Source of the DNA: G965247475 sp965247475
GTDB taxonomy: Bacteria > Chloroflexota > UBA11872
DNA: 64,000 bases
NCBI GenBank assembly: GCA_965247475.1
Contig: OZ252016.1
Location: 62,001-126,000 of the forward strand
Direction: 5' to 3'
Of this stretch, positions 34,651 to 43,006 are shown piece after piece (the stretch's first letter is position 1; each line of letters opens with the position of its first letter). The notes beneath the pieces are model-generated. The model saw only the letters and a list, made by a program, of their open reading frames with translations, did not search any database and was not told the DNA's origin. Position numbers and translations under genes: made by a program.

Positions 34651-35316
34651 TCACCGCGCCTCGCCGCGGGCGCCGGTCTCGGCCGACCCCGCGTGCTGCA
34701 GCAACCCCCACCACGACGCCTGAACGCGCCGCTCCAGATCCTCGACCGACCCGTCGTTCTCGATGTACCACACCGGGCGATTGGGTCGGCGCTCGGCGAA
34801 CGCCTGCACCTTGTCCGCAACCGACGATTGCATGGCGAGCCGCGATTCCGCCTCCGCGTTGCTGAGGCCGCGTGACGCCACCGCGCGACGCAGCAGCGCC
34901 GCCTCCGGCGCAACCAGCACCCAGAGCGCATCCAGGCGGGCGCCGTTCGGACCTTCCACCACCTTGATTGCCTCGAGAACGGTCGCCGCCGCGACGGTCG
35001 GCTCGTCGAGCATTCGGGCAGTCTCGTGGCCGACCCTCGGGTGGACCAGCCGCTCCAGTCGTGCGAGTTCCGCGGCGTCCTGAAACACGATCGCGGCCAG
35101 CCGTGCGCGGCTGACCTCGGCGCCGTCGAAGACCGCGCCGCCGAACGCGGATCGAATCTCCGCTTTGAGCTCGGCGTCCTCCTGCAACAGCCGCCGCACG
35201 ATCGCGTCCGAATCGATGACGCGCGCCCCGAGTCCGAGCATCATCGCGGCGACTGTAGATTTGCCGCTGGCCAGATTCCCGGTCAGGCCCACGATCGGAT
35301 GTCTGCCCGCGTTCAC
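34651..35316 (-). CDS. coaE: Dephospho-CoA kinase
   Basis: It catalyses the last step of coenzyme A synthesis, phosphorylating dephospho-CoA. The 221-aa protein has the P-loop GLTGNLASGKST, DSDAIVRRLL and the lid-region Arg segment SRGLSNAEAESRL. GTG 35316 was chosen because it forms a GTGA overlap with the stop of the upstream HAD gene. It is convergent with thrC. Confidence 0.93.
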   Translation of the reverse strand: MNAGRHPIVGLTGNLASGKSTVAAMMLGLGARVIDSDAIVRRLLQEDAELKAEIRSAFGGAVFDGAEVSRARLAAIVFQDAAELARLERLVHPRVGHETARMLDEPTVAAATVLEAIKVVEGPNGARLDALWVLVAPEAALLRRAVASRGLSNAEAESRLAMQSSVADKVQAFAERRPNRPVWYIENDGSVEDLERRVQASWWGLLQHAGSAETGARGEAR

Positions 35317-35999
35317 GGCATGTCCCGCAGCACCGGCCAACTCGCCTCCGCCGCGATCCGCTCGAGCGCGGGCGACGGAAACACGGCCACCGGGTGCCGC
35401 ACCAGTCGCAGCAGATCGAGGTCTCGATCGCTGTCCCCGTACGCAAAACTGGCTGCGAGGTCGATCGAGCCCACCCGATCGATCAGCTCCCGCACCCGCC
35501 GTACCTTCTCCCGACCCATCACCACCTCGCCCGTCAGCTCGCCCGTGCAGGCGCCGTCTTGCACCGCCAGCCGAGTGCCGATGACGTGGTCGATTCCCAG
35601 GTGCTCCGTGAAGGGGCGCAGGAACACCTCATAGCTCGCCGAGACCAGGACGGTAGTTGCCCCCGCCGCCTGGTGTGCGCGCAGCCGCTCGACCGTCGCG
35701 CCCCGCAGTCCCGGCTCGAAGACGTGCGACCACGTGTGGCGCACGATCTGATCGACCTCGGCCTCGGAGACTCCGCGAAGCAGCTCCGCGATTGAACGGA
35801 ACCACCCGCTCCGAAACGCGGCATCCGATCCCAGGCCGATCCGATGGGCGATCGCGAGCGGCATCTTTCGCGCGATGAACCGGCGCTCGCGCCAGCGCCG
35901 CCGTCCCTGGATGCGGTTCCAGCTCGTCAGGCCGGTCCAGAGATTGCCGGTCGTCAGCGTCCCGTCGAGATCGAAGAATGCGGCGGCTTTCGCTGTCAC
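35313..35999 (-). CDS. HAD-IB family phosphatase (SerB-like)
   Basis: This 228-aa haloacid dehalogenase-fold phosphatase has the nucleophile motif FFDLDGTLTTGN, motif II VLVSASYE, a conserved Lys (GREKVRRV) and motif III AYGDSDRDLDLL. IB members dephosphorylate small metabolites such as phosphoserine or lysophosphatidate; the substrate is not determined. GTG 35999 follows GGAG with good spacing. The frame remains open upstream to 36272 but overlaps ribD, so that part is rejected. Confidence 0.88.
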   Translation of the reverse strand: MTAKAAAFFDLDGTLTTGNLWTGLTSWNRIQGRRRWRERRFIARKMPLAIAHRIGLGSDAAFRSGWFRSIAELLRGVSEAEVDQIVRHTWSHVFEPGLRGATVERLRAHQAAGATTVLVSASYEVFLRPFTEHLGIDHVIGTRLAVQDGACTGELTGEVVMGREKVRRVRELIDRVGSIDLAASFAYGDSDRDLDLLRLVRHPVAVFPSPALERIAAEASWPVLRDMP

Positions 36000-36140
36000 G
36001 TCGTCTCCACAGGTGATTTGGTGTGGTAGTTCGGGCCGGTGGGGCGCCACGCCTCGCTCGCCCGAGTCGGCGTTTCCAACTTCGCAGGTTCCCACACCTG
36101 CCCGCTGGCCCGCGTGCCGCGATCGCCCGCGCCCCGGCGG

Positions 36141-36199
36141 TAGACTCAACCTACCTAAGCCTGTGACGCCGCCAGCGTCTCGCGGCCTCCGGCCGTTTT
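36141..36199 (+). promoter_or_regulatory. Candidate ribD promoter and terminator-like leader hairpin
   Basis: TAGACT (36141-36146) is a plausible -10 box. CGGCC-TCC-GGCCG followed by TTTT (36183-36199) forms a short terminator-like hairpin ending 10 nt before ATG 36210. The leader is too short for an FMN riboswitch, and no RFN consensus elements were found. Confidence 0.35.
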
Positions 36200-36209
36200 G
36201 CATCTGCCC

Positions 36210-37355
36210 ATGAGCTTCGTCGCCACCGACTCCGCGACCACGTCGCCGGCGGTCCTGGAGCGCGCCATGCAACGCGCGCTGGACCTCGCCCGGTCGGTTT
36301 GTGGGCGCACCGCGCCCAACCCGGCGGTCGGCGCTGTCGTGCTGCGCGAGGGCATGGTTGTGGGCGAGGGCGCGTCACGGCCGGCGGGGTCGGACCATGC
36401 CGAGGTCGTGGCGCTGCGGTCCGCCGGCGGGGCCGCGCGCGGCGCAACGCTGGTCGTCACGCTGGAGCCGTGCAACCACTCCGGGCGCACGCCTCCCTGC
36501 ACCGACGCGATCGTGGATGCGGGCATCACCCGAGTGGTGGCGGCCGTCCGCGACGCCAACCCGGCCGTGTCGGGCGGCGGTCTCGAACGGCTCGCGTCCC
36601 GCCGCGTGGCGGTTGAGTGCGCGGACGTGGCTCGACCGGCGGCGGAGCTGAACTATCCGTTCTTCAAACTCGTGACGTACGGACGCCCGTTCGTCACCGC
36701 GAAATGGGCGATGACGCTGGACGGCAAGATCGCCGAGCCTTCGGGCGGCGGCGCTATAACCGCCGCGCCGGCCCGCCGCGACGCCTCCCTGCTTCGCGAC
36801 ACCGTCGATGCCGTGCTTATCGGCTCGGGCACGGCCCGCGTGGACGATCCCCGGCTCACCGTGCGGCCGCCGCCTCCGGACGGCCGTCAACCGGTGCGTG
36901 TCGTGCTCGACTCCCACGCCTTGCTCGAGCCGGGCGCGCGCCTGTTGGCCGAGCCGGGGCGCACAATCGTCGTCGCCACCGACGCGGCGCCGGCCGATCG
37001 CGTCAGGCGTCTCGCGGACGTCGGCGCGGAGGTTCGTCAGGTGAGCGCCGGCGACGATGGCCGCGTCTCGATCGACGCGGCCTTGGAGCTGCTGGTCGGC
37101 GCCGGTTTCGCGCACGTGCTCGCCGAAGGCGGCGCACATGTGCTCGGCGCGCTGTTCGCCGCCGGCACCGTCGATCGAGTTGTGGTCTACGTGGCCCCCC
37201 GAATCATGGGCGATGGATTGCCCGCGGTGGTTCCTCCCGCAACGGGCGCGGCGTTTGCGGACCGCCTCGATCTGGACGCGCTCGAGGTCCGTCGGCTGGG
37301 ACCGGATTCCTCCATCTCCGGCTACCTGCGCCGCTACGACCCGCCTGGCCTCTGA
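36210..37355 (+). CDS. ribD: Bifunctional riboflavin deaminase/reductase RibD
   Basis: It catalyses the deaminase and reductase steps that follow GTP cyclohydrolase II in riboflavin synthesis. The N-terminal deaminase domain has the zinc motifs HAEVVAL and EPCNHSGRTPPC. The C-terminal reductase domain has AKWAMTLDGKIA, GSGTARVDDP and AEGGAHVLGA. Length is 381 aa. ATG 36210 was chosen (TTG 36198 is in frame). It is first in a four-gene riboflavin operon. Confidence 0.96.
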   Translation: MSFVATDSATTSPAVLERAMQRALDLARSVCGRTAPNPAVGAVVLREGMVVGEGASRPAGSDHAEVVALRSAGGAARGATLVVTLEPCNHSGRTPPCTDAIVDAGITRVVAAVRDANPAVSGGGLERLASRRVAVECADVARPAAELNYPFFKLVTYGRPFVTAKWAMTLDGKIAEPSGGGAITAAPARRDASLLRDTVDAVLIGSGTARVDDPRLTVRPPPPDGRQPVRVVLDSHALLEPGARLLAEPGRTIVVATDAAPADRVRRLADVGAEVRQVSAGDDGRVSIDAALELLVGAGFAHVLAEGGAHVLGALFAAGTVDRVVVYVAPRIMGDGLPAVVPPATGAAFADRLDLDALEVRRLGPDSSISGYLRRYDPPGL

Positions 37356-37357
37356 AT

Positions 37358-38008
37358 ATGTTCACCGGCATCGTTGAAGAGCTCGGACGCGTCGCCGCGC
37401 TGGACGACGGCGCCGGAATCCGTCGGCTGACGATCGCCTCCAGCCTCGTGGTCGGCGATCTGCGCGTGAGTCACAGCGTCGCCGTGAACGGCGTGTGCCT
37501 CACGGCGGTCGAGGTCACGAACGACGCCTTCACCGTTGAGGTCGTCCCCGAGACGCTCCGGCGATCGAACCTCGGCGACCTGCGGATCGACGCTGCGGTG
37601 AACCTGGAACGCGCCCTCCCGGCGGATGGCCGCTTTGGCGGTCATTTCGTCCAGGGCCATGTCGATGCCACGGCCGACCTCGCCGCGCGTGACCCGGACG
37701 GCGGTTCGGAGCGCATCACCTTCCGCGCGCCGGCGCCGCTGATGCGCTATATCGTGGAGAAGGGGTTCGTGGCCGTCGACGGGGTGAGCCTCACGGTGGC
37801 CGCCGTAGAGAACGATCGGTTTGAGGTGGCGCTGATCCCTCAGACGCTCGCGATGGTCACGCTCGGCGATGCGTCGTCTGGGTATCGCGCCAACGTGGAG
37901 GCGGATGTGCTGGCCAAGTACGTTGAGCGGTTGGTCCGCGGTGATGGAGCGACCCTGTCGATGGACGATCTACGCGCGGCTGGTTTTGGGGCGGACCCGG
38001 CGCCATGA
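37358..38008 (+). CDS. ribE: Riboflavin synthase alpha chain
   Basis: It dismutates two 6,7-dimethyl-8-ribityllumazines to riboflavin. The 216-aa protein starts with the family signature MFTGIVEELG. It has two lumazine-binding barrels, each with a VxGxSLT-like motif (VNGVCLT and VDGVSLT), and GGHFVQGHVD between them. It starts two bases after the ribD stop and overlaps ribBA by four (ATGA). Confidence 0.96.
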   Translation: MFTGIVEELGRVAALDDGAGIRRLTIASSLVVGDLRVSHSVAVNGVCLTAVEVTNDAFTVEVVPETLRRSNLGDLRIDAAVNLERALPADGRFGGHFVQGHVDATADLAARDPDGGSERITFRAPAPLMRYIVEKGFVAVDGVSLTVAAVENDRFEVALIPQTLAMVTLGDASSGYRANVEADVLAKYVERLVRGDGATLSMDDLRAAGFGADPAP

Positions 38009-39204
38009 GCGAGGCCGCGATTGAGCGCGCCACCGACGCCATGGCCGCCGGCCGCATCGTCGCGGTCGTGGACGATGCCCGTGACGAGCCCGAGATCGAC
38101 CTCGTGGCGGCCGGGGCCACGCTCACGGTCGAGGTCCTCAGCGAGTTGCGCCGGCTGGGCTCCGGAGCGGTCTTCGTCCCCGTGACTCCCGATCGCTTGG
38201 ACGCACTCGACATCCCCTTGATGGTGGAAGGCGTCAGCCCAACGCACGCCCGGCAGGCCGGATTCGCGGTTACGGTCGATCTCGACGATCAGCGGCCCTA
38301 TCCCGCGTCCGCCGCCGGTATCGTTGGCACGATCCGTGCACTGGCGGACCCATCGCTGGGCGCTGAGAGGTTCCGCAAGCCCGGGCATGTGGCGCCGTTG
38401 CGCGGACGCAAGGGCGGAGTTCTTCGTCGCATCGGCCATACGGAGGCCTCCATCGATCTCGCCGTGCAGGCGGGTCTGCCTGGCGTCGCGGTTCAGACCT
38501 CGTTGCTCGACGAGTCCGGTGAGTACGTCAGTCTCGAAGCGGCCGGCAGTCAGCTCGCCGGCCTGGACTTCCCTACCGTCAACATCAGCGACGTCATTCG
38601 CCATCGACGGATCACCGAGAACGTCGTCCTGCGCCGCTCGGAGGCCGAGCTGCCGACCGCCGATGGCACCTTTCGGGCCATCGCGTTTCGCGATACCACC
38701 ACTGACGAGGATCACGTCGCGCTCACCATGGGCAACGTCTCGGACGGCCCGCCGCCACTGGTGCGCGTGCATTCCGAGTGCCTGACCGGCGACTCGTTGG
38801 GATCGCTGCGCTGCGATTGCGGCGAGCAACTCCGCACGGCGATGAGCCGCGTCGCGGCCGAGGGTCGTGGCGTCGTTCTCTATCTGCGGCAGGAAGGCCG
38901 CGGGATCGGGCTGGCCAGCAAGCTTCACGCATATCAGCTGCAGGACGAAGGGCTCGACACCGTCGATGCCAACCGCCATCTGGGGTTCGCCGTTGATCTG
39001 CGCGACTACGGTGTCGGTGCGCAGATCCTGCGCGAGCTCGGCCTGCGCCAGATTCGCCTGTTGACCAACAATCCCAAGAAGACCGAAGGGTTCACGACGT
39101 ACGGGTTGACGGTGGTCGAGCAGACTCCGCTATCCGTCGAACCCGGCAAGCACAACCGCCGCTACCTCGAGACCAAGCGCGAGCGCATGGGCCACGCGCT
39201 CTAG
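38005..39204 (+). CDS. ribBA: RibBA: GTP cyclohydrolase II with a diverged DHBP-synthase domain
   Basis: The C-terminal GTP cyclohydrolase II domain (residues ~210-399) looks fully active: zinc cysteines in SECLTGDSLGSLRCDC, QEGRGIGL, DANRHLGFAVDLRDYG and LLTNNPKK. The N-terminal domain has the DHBP-synthase fold (FRKPGHVAPLR, GHTEASIDL), but several active-site positions differ. The DRENEGD loop reads ARDEPEID, so the arginine is replaced. STGISAxDRA reads YPASAAGIVG. The CEI glutamate after the GHTEA helix is gone (VAVQTS). The butanone-phosphate step may therefore be impaired or done elsewhere. Confidence 0.9.
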   Translation: MSEAAIERATDAMAAGRIVAVVDDARDEPEIDLVAAGATLTVEVLSELRRLGSGAVFVPVTPDRLDALDIPLMVEGVSPTHARQAGFAVTVDLDDQRPYPASAAGIVGTIRALADPSLGAERFRKPGHVAPLRGRKGGVLRRIGHTEASIDLAVQAGLPGVAVQTSLLDESGEYVSLEAAGSQLAGLDFPTVNISDVIRHRRITENVVLRRSEAELPTADGTFRAIAFRDTTTDEDHVALTMGNVSDGPPPLVRVHSECLTGDSLGSLRCDCGEQLRTAMSRVAAEGRGVVLYLRQEGRGIGLASKLHAYQLQDEGLDTVDANRHLGFAVDLRDYGVGAQILRELGLRQIRLLTNNPKKTEGFTTYGLTVVEQTPLSVEPGKHNRRYLETKRERMGHAL

Positions 39205-39220
39205 CGGTCGACGATCCCGC

Positions 39221-39733
39221 GTGCCCGACCTCATCGATCCGCCGCTCGACGGCGCTGGAGTGTGCGTCGGCGTCGTGGTCGCGCGATACAACGAGTTCTT
39301 CACCGGGCATTTGCTCGACGCCTGTGTTGGGCAGTTGCGGCGCAGCGGCGTGCGGGACCGCGATGTAACCGTCGTGTGGGTACCGGGCGCGATGGAGCTG
39401 GCCACCGCCGCCCGCGAGCTCGTGGTCGAGCGCGAGGTGGACGTGGCGGTGTGCCTCGGCTGCATCCTTCGCGGCGAGACCTCGCACTACGATCATGTGG
39501 CTACCGAATCGGCCCACGCGATCGCCCGGGTGGCGCTCGAGACCCGTACGCCGGTGATCTACGGCGTGGTCACCGCTGACACGGTCGAGCAAGCGGTGAA
39601 CCGGACCGGTGGCCGCGCTGGGAATCGTGGCGCCGACGCGGCCGTAGCCGCCATCGAGATGGCGCGCACGGTTCGGGTCCTCCGCGGCCCGTTCTGGCGT
39701 CGGTGGTTACGCGCGTGGCGCTCCCCGGCTTGA
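39221..39733 (+). CDS. ribH: 6,7-dimethyl-8-ribityllumazine synthase
   Basis: It condenses the ribityl-pyrimidine with dihydroxybutanone phosphate. The 170-aa protein has ARYNEFFTGHLL, VPGAMELATAA, CLGCILRGETSHYDHV (catalytic His) and GVVTADTVEQA, then NRGADAA. A basic Trp/Arg-rich tail of ~20 residues extends past the usual end. GTG 39221 was used. It is last in the riboflavin operon. Confidence 0.95.
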   Translation: MPDLIDPPLDGAGVCVGVVVARYNEFFTGHLLDACVGQLRRSGVRDRDVTVVWVPGAMELATAARELVVEREVDVAVCLGCILRGETSHYDHVATESAHAIARVALETRTPVIYGVVTADTVEQAVNRTGGRAGNRGADAAVAAIEMARTVRVLRGPFWRRWLRAWRSPA

Positions 39734-39775
39734 TATCGTCGAGTGCCTTTGGCTCCTTGCGACAGGATCGAGCGG

Positions 39776-40816
39776 ATGCCGACGGGTATTGCCGTGCGGT
39801 CGAGCGGGCCCCGCGCCCGGCGGTCGTTCACGTCCGATCGGATGAGACGTCGACTGTCCGCGCGGGTTCGCGGCGCACTGCTGGCAACGGCGCTGGCCGC
39901 CATGGCGGTTGTTGCATCGGCTGGCTATACCGGCGCCGCCGCCGATTTCCAGACCGCGGTCGTATCCGCGACGCGCTTCTTCCCGGAGCTCGCGCACAAC
40001 GTCTCGGACGTCGGCGGCACGCTCGACTCGGGTGAGCCGTTCAGCGCGCCCTTCCTTGGGTTCTTCAACCGCACAGGCGGAATCGATCGGTGGGGCTTCC
40101 CGACCTCCGAGCCGTTCGTGGAGCGAGCCGGCACGCTCAGCCAGTACTTCCAGCGCGGGATACTGGACTTCGATCCCGCTGTTGGCATCCAGCGCCGGCT
40201 CGTATGGGATTTTGTCGGCGGCGGGCTTGGCGGCAGCCAGGACCTTGGCGTCGAGCCCGACATTCTGAACCCCAACCCTGGCGTCGAGCTCGGGCCATGG
40301 GGTCACCGGGTCTCCAACACCTCGGTGGAGGGCGAGCCCACCGGATTCCTTGATGCCTTCCGCCGTCTGGGCGGTGTCGAGTCGCTGGGCTTCCCAAAGA
40401 CTGACGCCCGGCTCGATTCCGGCGAGGTTGGCGCCCTCAGTGCGCCGGGCGCCATCCCCGGCTTCATCCGCCAGTACTTCCAGGCCGGGGTGATGGAGCT
40501 GCACCTCGGCCAACCCGATCCAGTCAGGCTGCGGCTGCTCGGCGATGTCGTCCGCGACCGCACCTACGTCTACGAGACCTGGCGGCCGTTCCTGGCCTTC
40601 CAGGCTGCCGACAGCCCGTGGTCGTTGGCGCTCCCGTCGCGCTCGACCTGCGACGCGGTGCGCGCCCCGCCGGGTCCTCCGTCGAAGCCATCGCGCGGCA
40701 TGTCAGCCCCTCGCTCGCCCGCATCGAGACCGATGTCGGATGCGCCTCGGGATTCTTTGTCACACCCGTCGGTCATCTCGTCACCAATTGGCACGTCGTC
40801 AGCGATGCTGGTCTAG
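39776..40816 (+). CDS. Secreted protein with LGFP-like repeats; 5' part of a frameshifted protease gene
   Basis: An N-terminal signal peptide (ALLATALAAMAVVASAG) is followed by two modules of the type WGFPTSEPF...LSQYFQRGILDF and LGFPKTDAR...IRQYFQAGVMEL, also seen at the N-terminus of the GH99-like proteins. After about nt 40615 the translation turns into Ser/Pro/Arg-rich sequence typical of out-of-frame reading, while the +2 frame there starts a serine protease with no signal peptide. I read this as one gene (39776-41910) broken by a frameshift, or a sequencing error. ATG 39842 would give a tighter signal peptide. Confidence 0.7.
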   Translation: MPTGIAVRSSGPRARRSFTSDRMRRRLSARVRGALLATALAAMAVVASAGYTGAAADFQTAVVSATRFFPELAHNVSDVGGTLDSGEPFSAPFLGFFNRTGGIDRWGFPTSEPFVERAGTLSQYFQRGILDFDPAVGIQRRLVWDFVGGGLGGSQDLGVEPDILNPNPGVELGPWGHRVSNTSVEGEPTGFLDAFRRLGGVESLGFPKTDARLDSGEVGALSAPGAIPGFIRQYFQAGVMELHLGQPDPVRLRLLGDVVRDRTYVYETWRPFLAFQAADSPWSLALPSRSTCDAVRAPPGPPSKPSRGMSAPRSPASRPMSDAPRDSLSHPSVISSPIGTSSAMLV

Positions 40817-41910
40817 TCACGGTCATCCAAGCGGACGGTTCCCGGCGCGCCGCCGTCCCCGTGGCCGGGCATGTGGTGCACGATCTGGCGATCCTGCGAG
40901 TCGTGGACGACAACGGTGATGCCGTGTCGAGCACGCCGGTCGAATGGGGCCGGTCCGATGAGCTCAACCTGGGCGCCAGGCTTACGGCGCTCGGCCATCC
41001 CGCGACGATTGGCGGCTGCTCAGAGCCGCCCACGGTGACGGCCGGTGTCCTCTCCACCCGGACACCGATCGAGGGGCTGGATCATCTCCAGACCGATTCG
41101 GCCCTCAACCCCGGGAGCAGCGGCGGTCCGGTGACCGCCGCTGACGGGACGATTGTCGGCATTACCGTCGCCGGACTCATCGGCCTGCAGAGCACCAGCT
41201 TTCTGATTCCCGAAGCGCGCGCTCGGCCGCTCATCGATGAGTGGCTGGCCATGCTGGCCGCGGGCGATTTGCCGCCCCTTCCCCCAGTTCCCACGAGCAC
41301 CGGGGGCGGTAGCCTCAGCATCGGCGAGGTCGTAACCGGCACGCTCGGGCCCTCGGAGTTCGCGCTGTGGACCTTCGAGGGCGCCAGCGGTGAGTACGTC
41401 GATATTCAAGCCGCGGGCTTCGACACGCTTGCCGCGCTCATCGGTCCCGACGCGACGGTGCTGCGTTTCAACGATGATGGGCGCCCGGACCTAGGGTCCC
41501 GCATCCGCACGTTCTTGCCAGCGACTGGGACCTACACCATTCGGATCAGTGGCGTTCCGGGCGCCGGCGGCGACTACGGTCTCTTGGTGGTCGAGGCGCT
41601 GGCGCGTGACCGCGGCGTGCTGGCGTTCGGCGACGCGGTCACCGGCTCGATCCTGGGCGATGAGGTCGAGCTCTGGCGCTTCCAAGCTGAGGCGAACCAG
41701 ATCATCCGGCTCGAGACCGGGGGGTTGGACACCGCCATCGCGCTCTACGCACCCGACCTCCAGTTCATCACGGAGAGCTATGGTTTGCCCTGGTTCGGCG
41801 ACGGCGCGGAGATCACCTGGGCGCTGGAGACCGCGGGCGAGTATCGCGTCGAGATCCGCGGCTTTGGCGAGTCGGCCGGGGACTACCTGCTCACGCTGAT
41901 GCCGGCCTAG
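40618..41910 (+). CDS. Trypsin-like serine protease with two PPC domains; 3' part of the frameshifted gene
   Basis: The protease domain has the full triad: His in VTNWHVV, Asp in HDLAILRV and Ser in NPGSSGGPV. Two bacterial pre-peptidase C-terminal domains follow: one from SIGEVVTGTLGPSE, and one from FGDAVTGSILGDE ending in GDYLLTLMPA. No signal peptide exists in this frame; it would come from the upstream reading frame at 39776. The GTG at 40618 is nominal. The product is probably a secreted or surface protease. Confidence 0.75.
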   Translation: MVVGAPVALDLRRGARPAGSSVEAIARHVSPSLARIETDVGCASGFFVTPVGHLVTNWHVVSDAGLVTVIQADGSRRAAVPVAGHVVHDLAILRVVDDNGDAVSSTPVEWGRSDELNLGARLTALGHPATIGGCSEPPTVTAGVLSTRTPIEGLDHLQTDSALNPGSSGGPVTAADGTIVGITVAGLIGLQSTSFLIPEARARPLIDEWLAMLAAGDLPPLPPVPTSTGGGSLSIGEVVTGTLGPSEFALWTFEGASGEYVDIQAAGFDTLAALIGPDATVLRFNDDGRPDLGSRIRTFLPATGTYTIRISGVPGAGGDYGLLVVEALARDRGVLAFGDAVTGSILGDEVELWRFQAEANQIIRLETGGLDTAIALYAPDLQFITESYGLPWFGDGAEITWALETAGEYRVEIRGFGESAGDYLLTLMPA

Positions 41911-41974
41911 CGCCGCGTTTCACGAGTTGTGGTTCCCGCCACGCTTGCTTCCAAACCCCCGAAACCGCCTGATA

Positions 41975-42167
41975 GTCATTCCGAGCGCGGCGAGGAATCT
42001 CACGGCAAGGTGGCCCGACCTTCAGGTCGGGAAGTCCCAGCTACCTCCAGTGTCATTTGTATGTTGTGGAGCGAGGAATCTCACGGCTGCCGGACCGGCG
42101 AAAGTTGGTCCTGAGTTTGTCGAAGGGCTTGTCCTGAGTCCCTCGAAGTAATCTCATGGCGGCCCCG
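41975..42167. repeat. Composite dispersed repeat, element 5
   Basis: It begins GTCATTCCGAGCGCGGCGAG, contains the 36-bp hairpin unit (42005-42040), then a second GAGCGAGGAATCTCACGGC, a GGACCGGCGAAAG segment, two GTCCTGAGT...TCGAAG units, and ends TCTCATGGCGGCCCC. It fills most of the 333-nt gap before the cupin gene and looks like several elements stacked together. Confidence 0.75.
42005..42040. repeat. 36-bp hairpin-bearing repeat, copy B
   Basis: It has the same sequence as 13071-13106 except two positions. The perfect 7-bp stem (42014-42020 with 42025-42031) is retained, with a TTCA loop instead of ATCA. Confidence 0.65.
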
Positions 42168-42243
42168 TGTGCAGGCACAGGTCTCGAACATGCCGCGCCG
42201 GTTCGCGACATCGTTCGCACCTATCTCGAAGGGAGAGCGGAAC

Positions 42244-42879
42244 GTGGCGCTTGAGGTATTCGACTACCGAACAGATATCCGCAACGTAGTGATCACGCCC
42301 GAGATCCGGTCGCGCTTCCGGCGTATGCAGCCGGGCGAGCGGAACACCCCCCACACGCACGATCTTGGTCATGAGGTGTTTCTGATGCTGGAAGGCGAGG
42401 TCGAGTTCGACATCGCCGGGAGCCGACGCGTGCTATCGCCGGGCCAGCTGTGCGTGGCCCGGCGGGACCAGATGCACTCCGTTCGCTGTGTGAGCGAAAC
42501 GCCGGCGACGTACTACTTATCGGTCACCCCGCACATCGAGCCGACCCACACGCACTGGGACGCTGACGGCCAGAAGTTGCCGCCGCGCTACGGCGCGGCC
42601 GCCCCCGAGCGCGACGACCGATCGGCGGGCAAATCCACCGAGCGGCTCGCGGATGAGCACGTGGCCGCGGCGCGTGGATTGGCCGAGGCCGCGGCCCGCA
42701 ACGCCGACGCTCAGGCGGCCGGCGCGGCGGCCGTTGGCGACGCCCTCCAGGGCGGTGACCGAGTCGCCGCCAAGCTGGCCGTGGACGGGATGTGGCGCGA
42801 GATGTACCGGACGTTTCGAGCCATGCGTGAGCTCGAAGACGCCTGGAACGAGTTCACCCCCCGATTCGGCGACGACTGA
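42244..42879 (+). CDS. Cupin-domain protein with Ala-rich helical tail
   Basis: This is a 211-aa protein. Residues ~15-100 form a single cupin: PGERNTPHTHDLGHEVFLMLEG supplies the metal ligands His, His and Glu, and PGQLCVARRDQMHSVRC gives the second motif with its His. The remaining ~90 residues are rich in Ala, Asp and Arg and probably helical. Function is unknown. GTG 42244 follows GGGAG at 42231-42235, eight bases away; the frame is open upstream into the repeat. Confidence 0.82.
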   Translation: MALEVFDYRTDIRNVVITPEIRSRFRRMQPGERNTPHTHDLGHEVFLMLEGEVEFDIAGSRRVLSPGQLCVARRDQMHSVRCVSETPATYYLSVTPHIEPTHTHWDADGQKLPPRYGAAAPERDDRSAGKSTERLADEHVAAARGLAEAAARNADAQAAGAAAVGDALQGGDRVAAKLAVDGMWREMYRTFRAMRELEDAWNEFTPRFGDD

Positions 42880-43006
42880 CCCGATACTCACGACCATCGG
42901 CCCCGCGCGACCCTGAGGCGCCCCGTGGCGCGCGCTTCCGCGGCGGCCTTCCTCCAGCGGGCCGCTCTGCGCCCGCCGTCCGGCTCGCCCCCCGCACGCG
43001 GCGACG

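Noticed and set aside
13115..34680. Shared GTCCCTCACCG-CGTCGCCGCGGGCGC at ~13122 and ~34647
   Set aside because: It is short, GC-rich and partly inside the coaE coding end; chance or convergent composition cannot be excluded.
35997..36272. Upstream extension of the HAD phosphatase gene
   Set aside because: The extension lacks domain similarity and overlaps the divergent ribD start; GTG 35999 has a good ribosome site.
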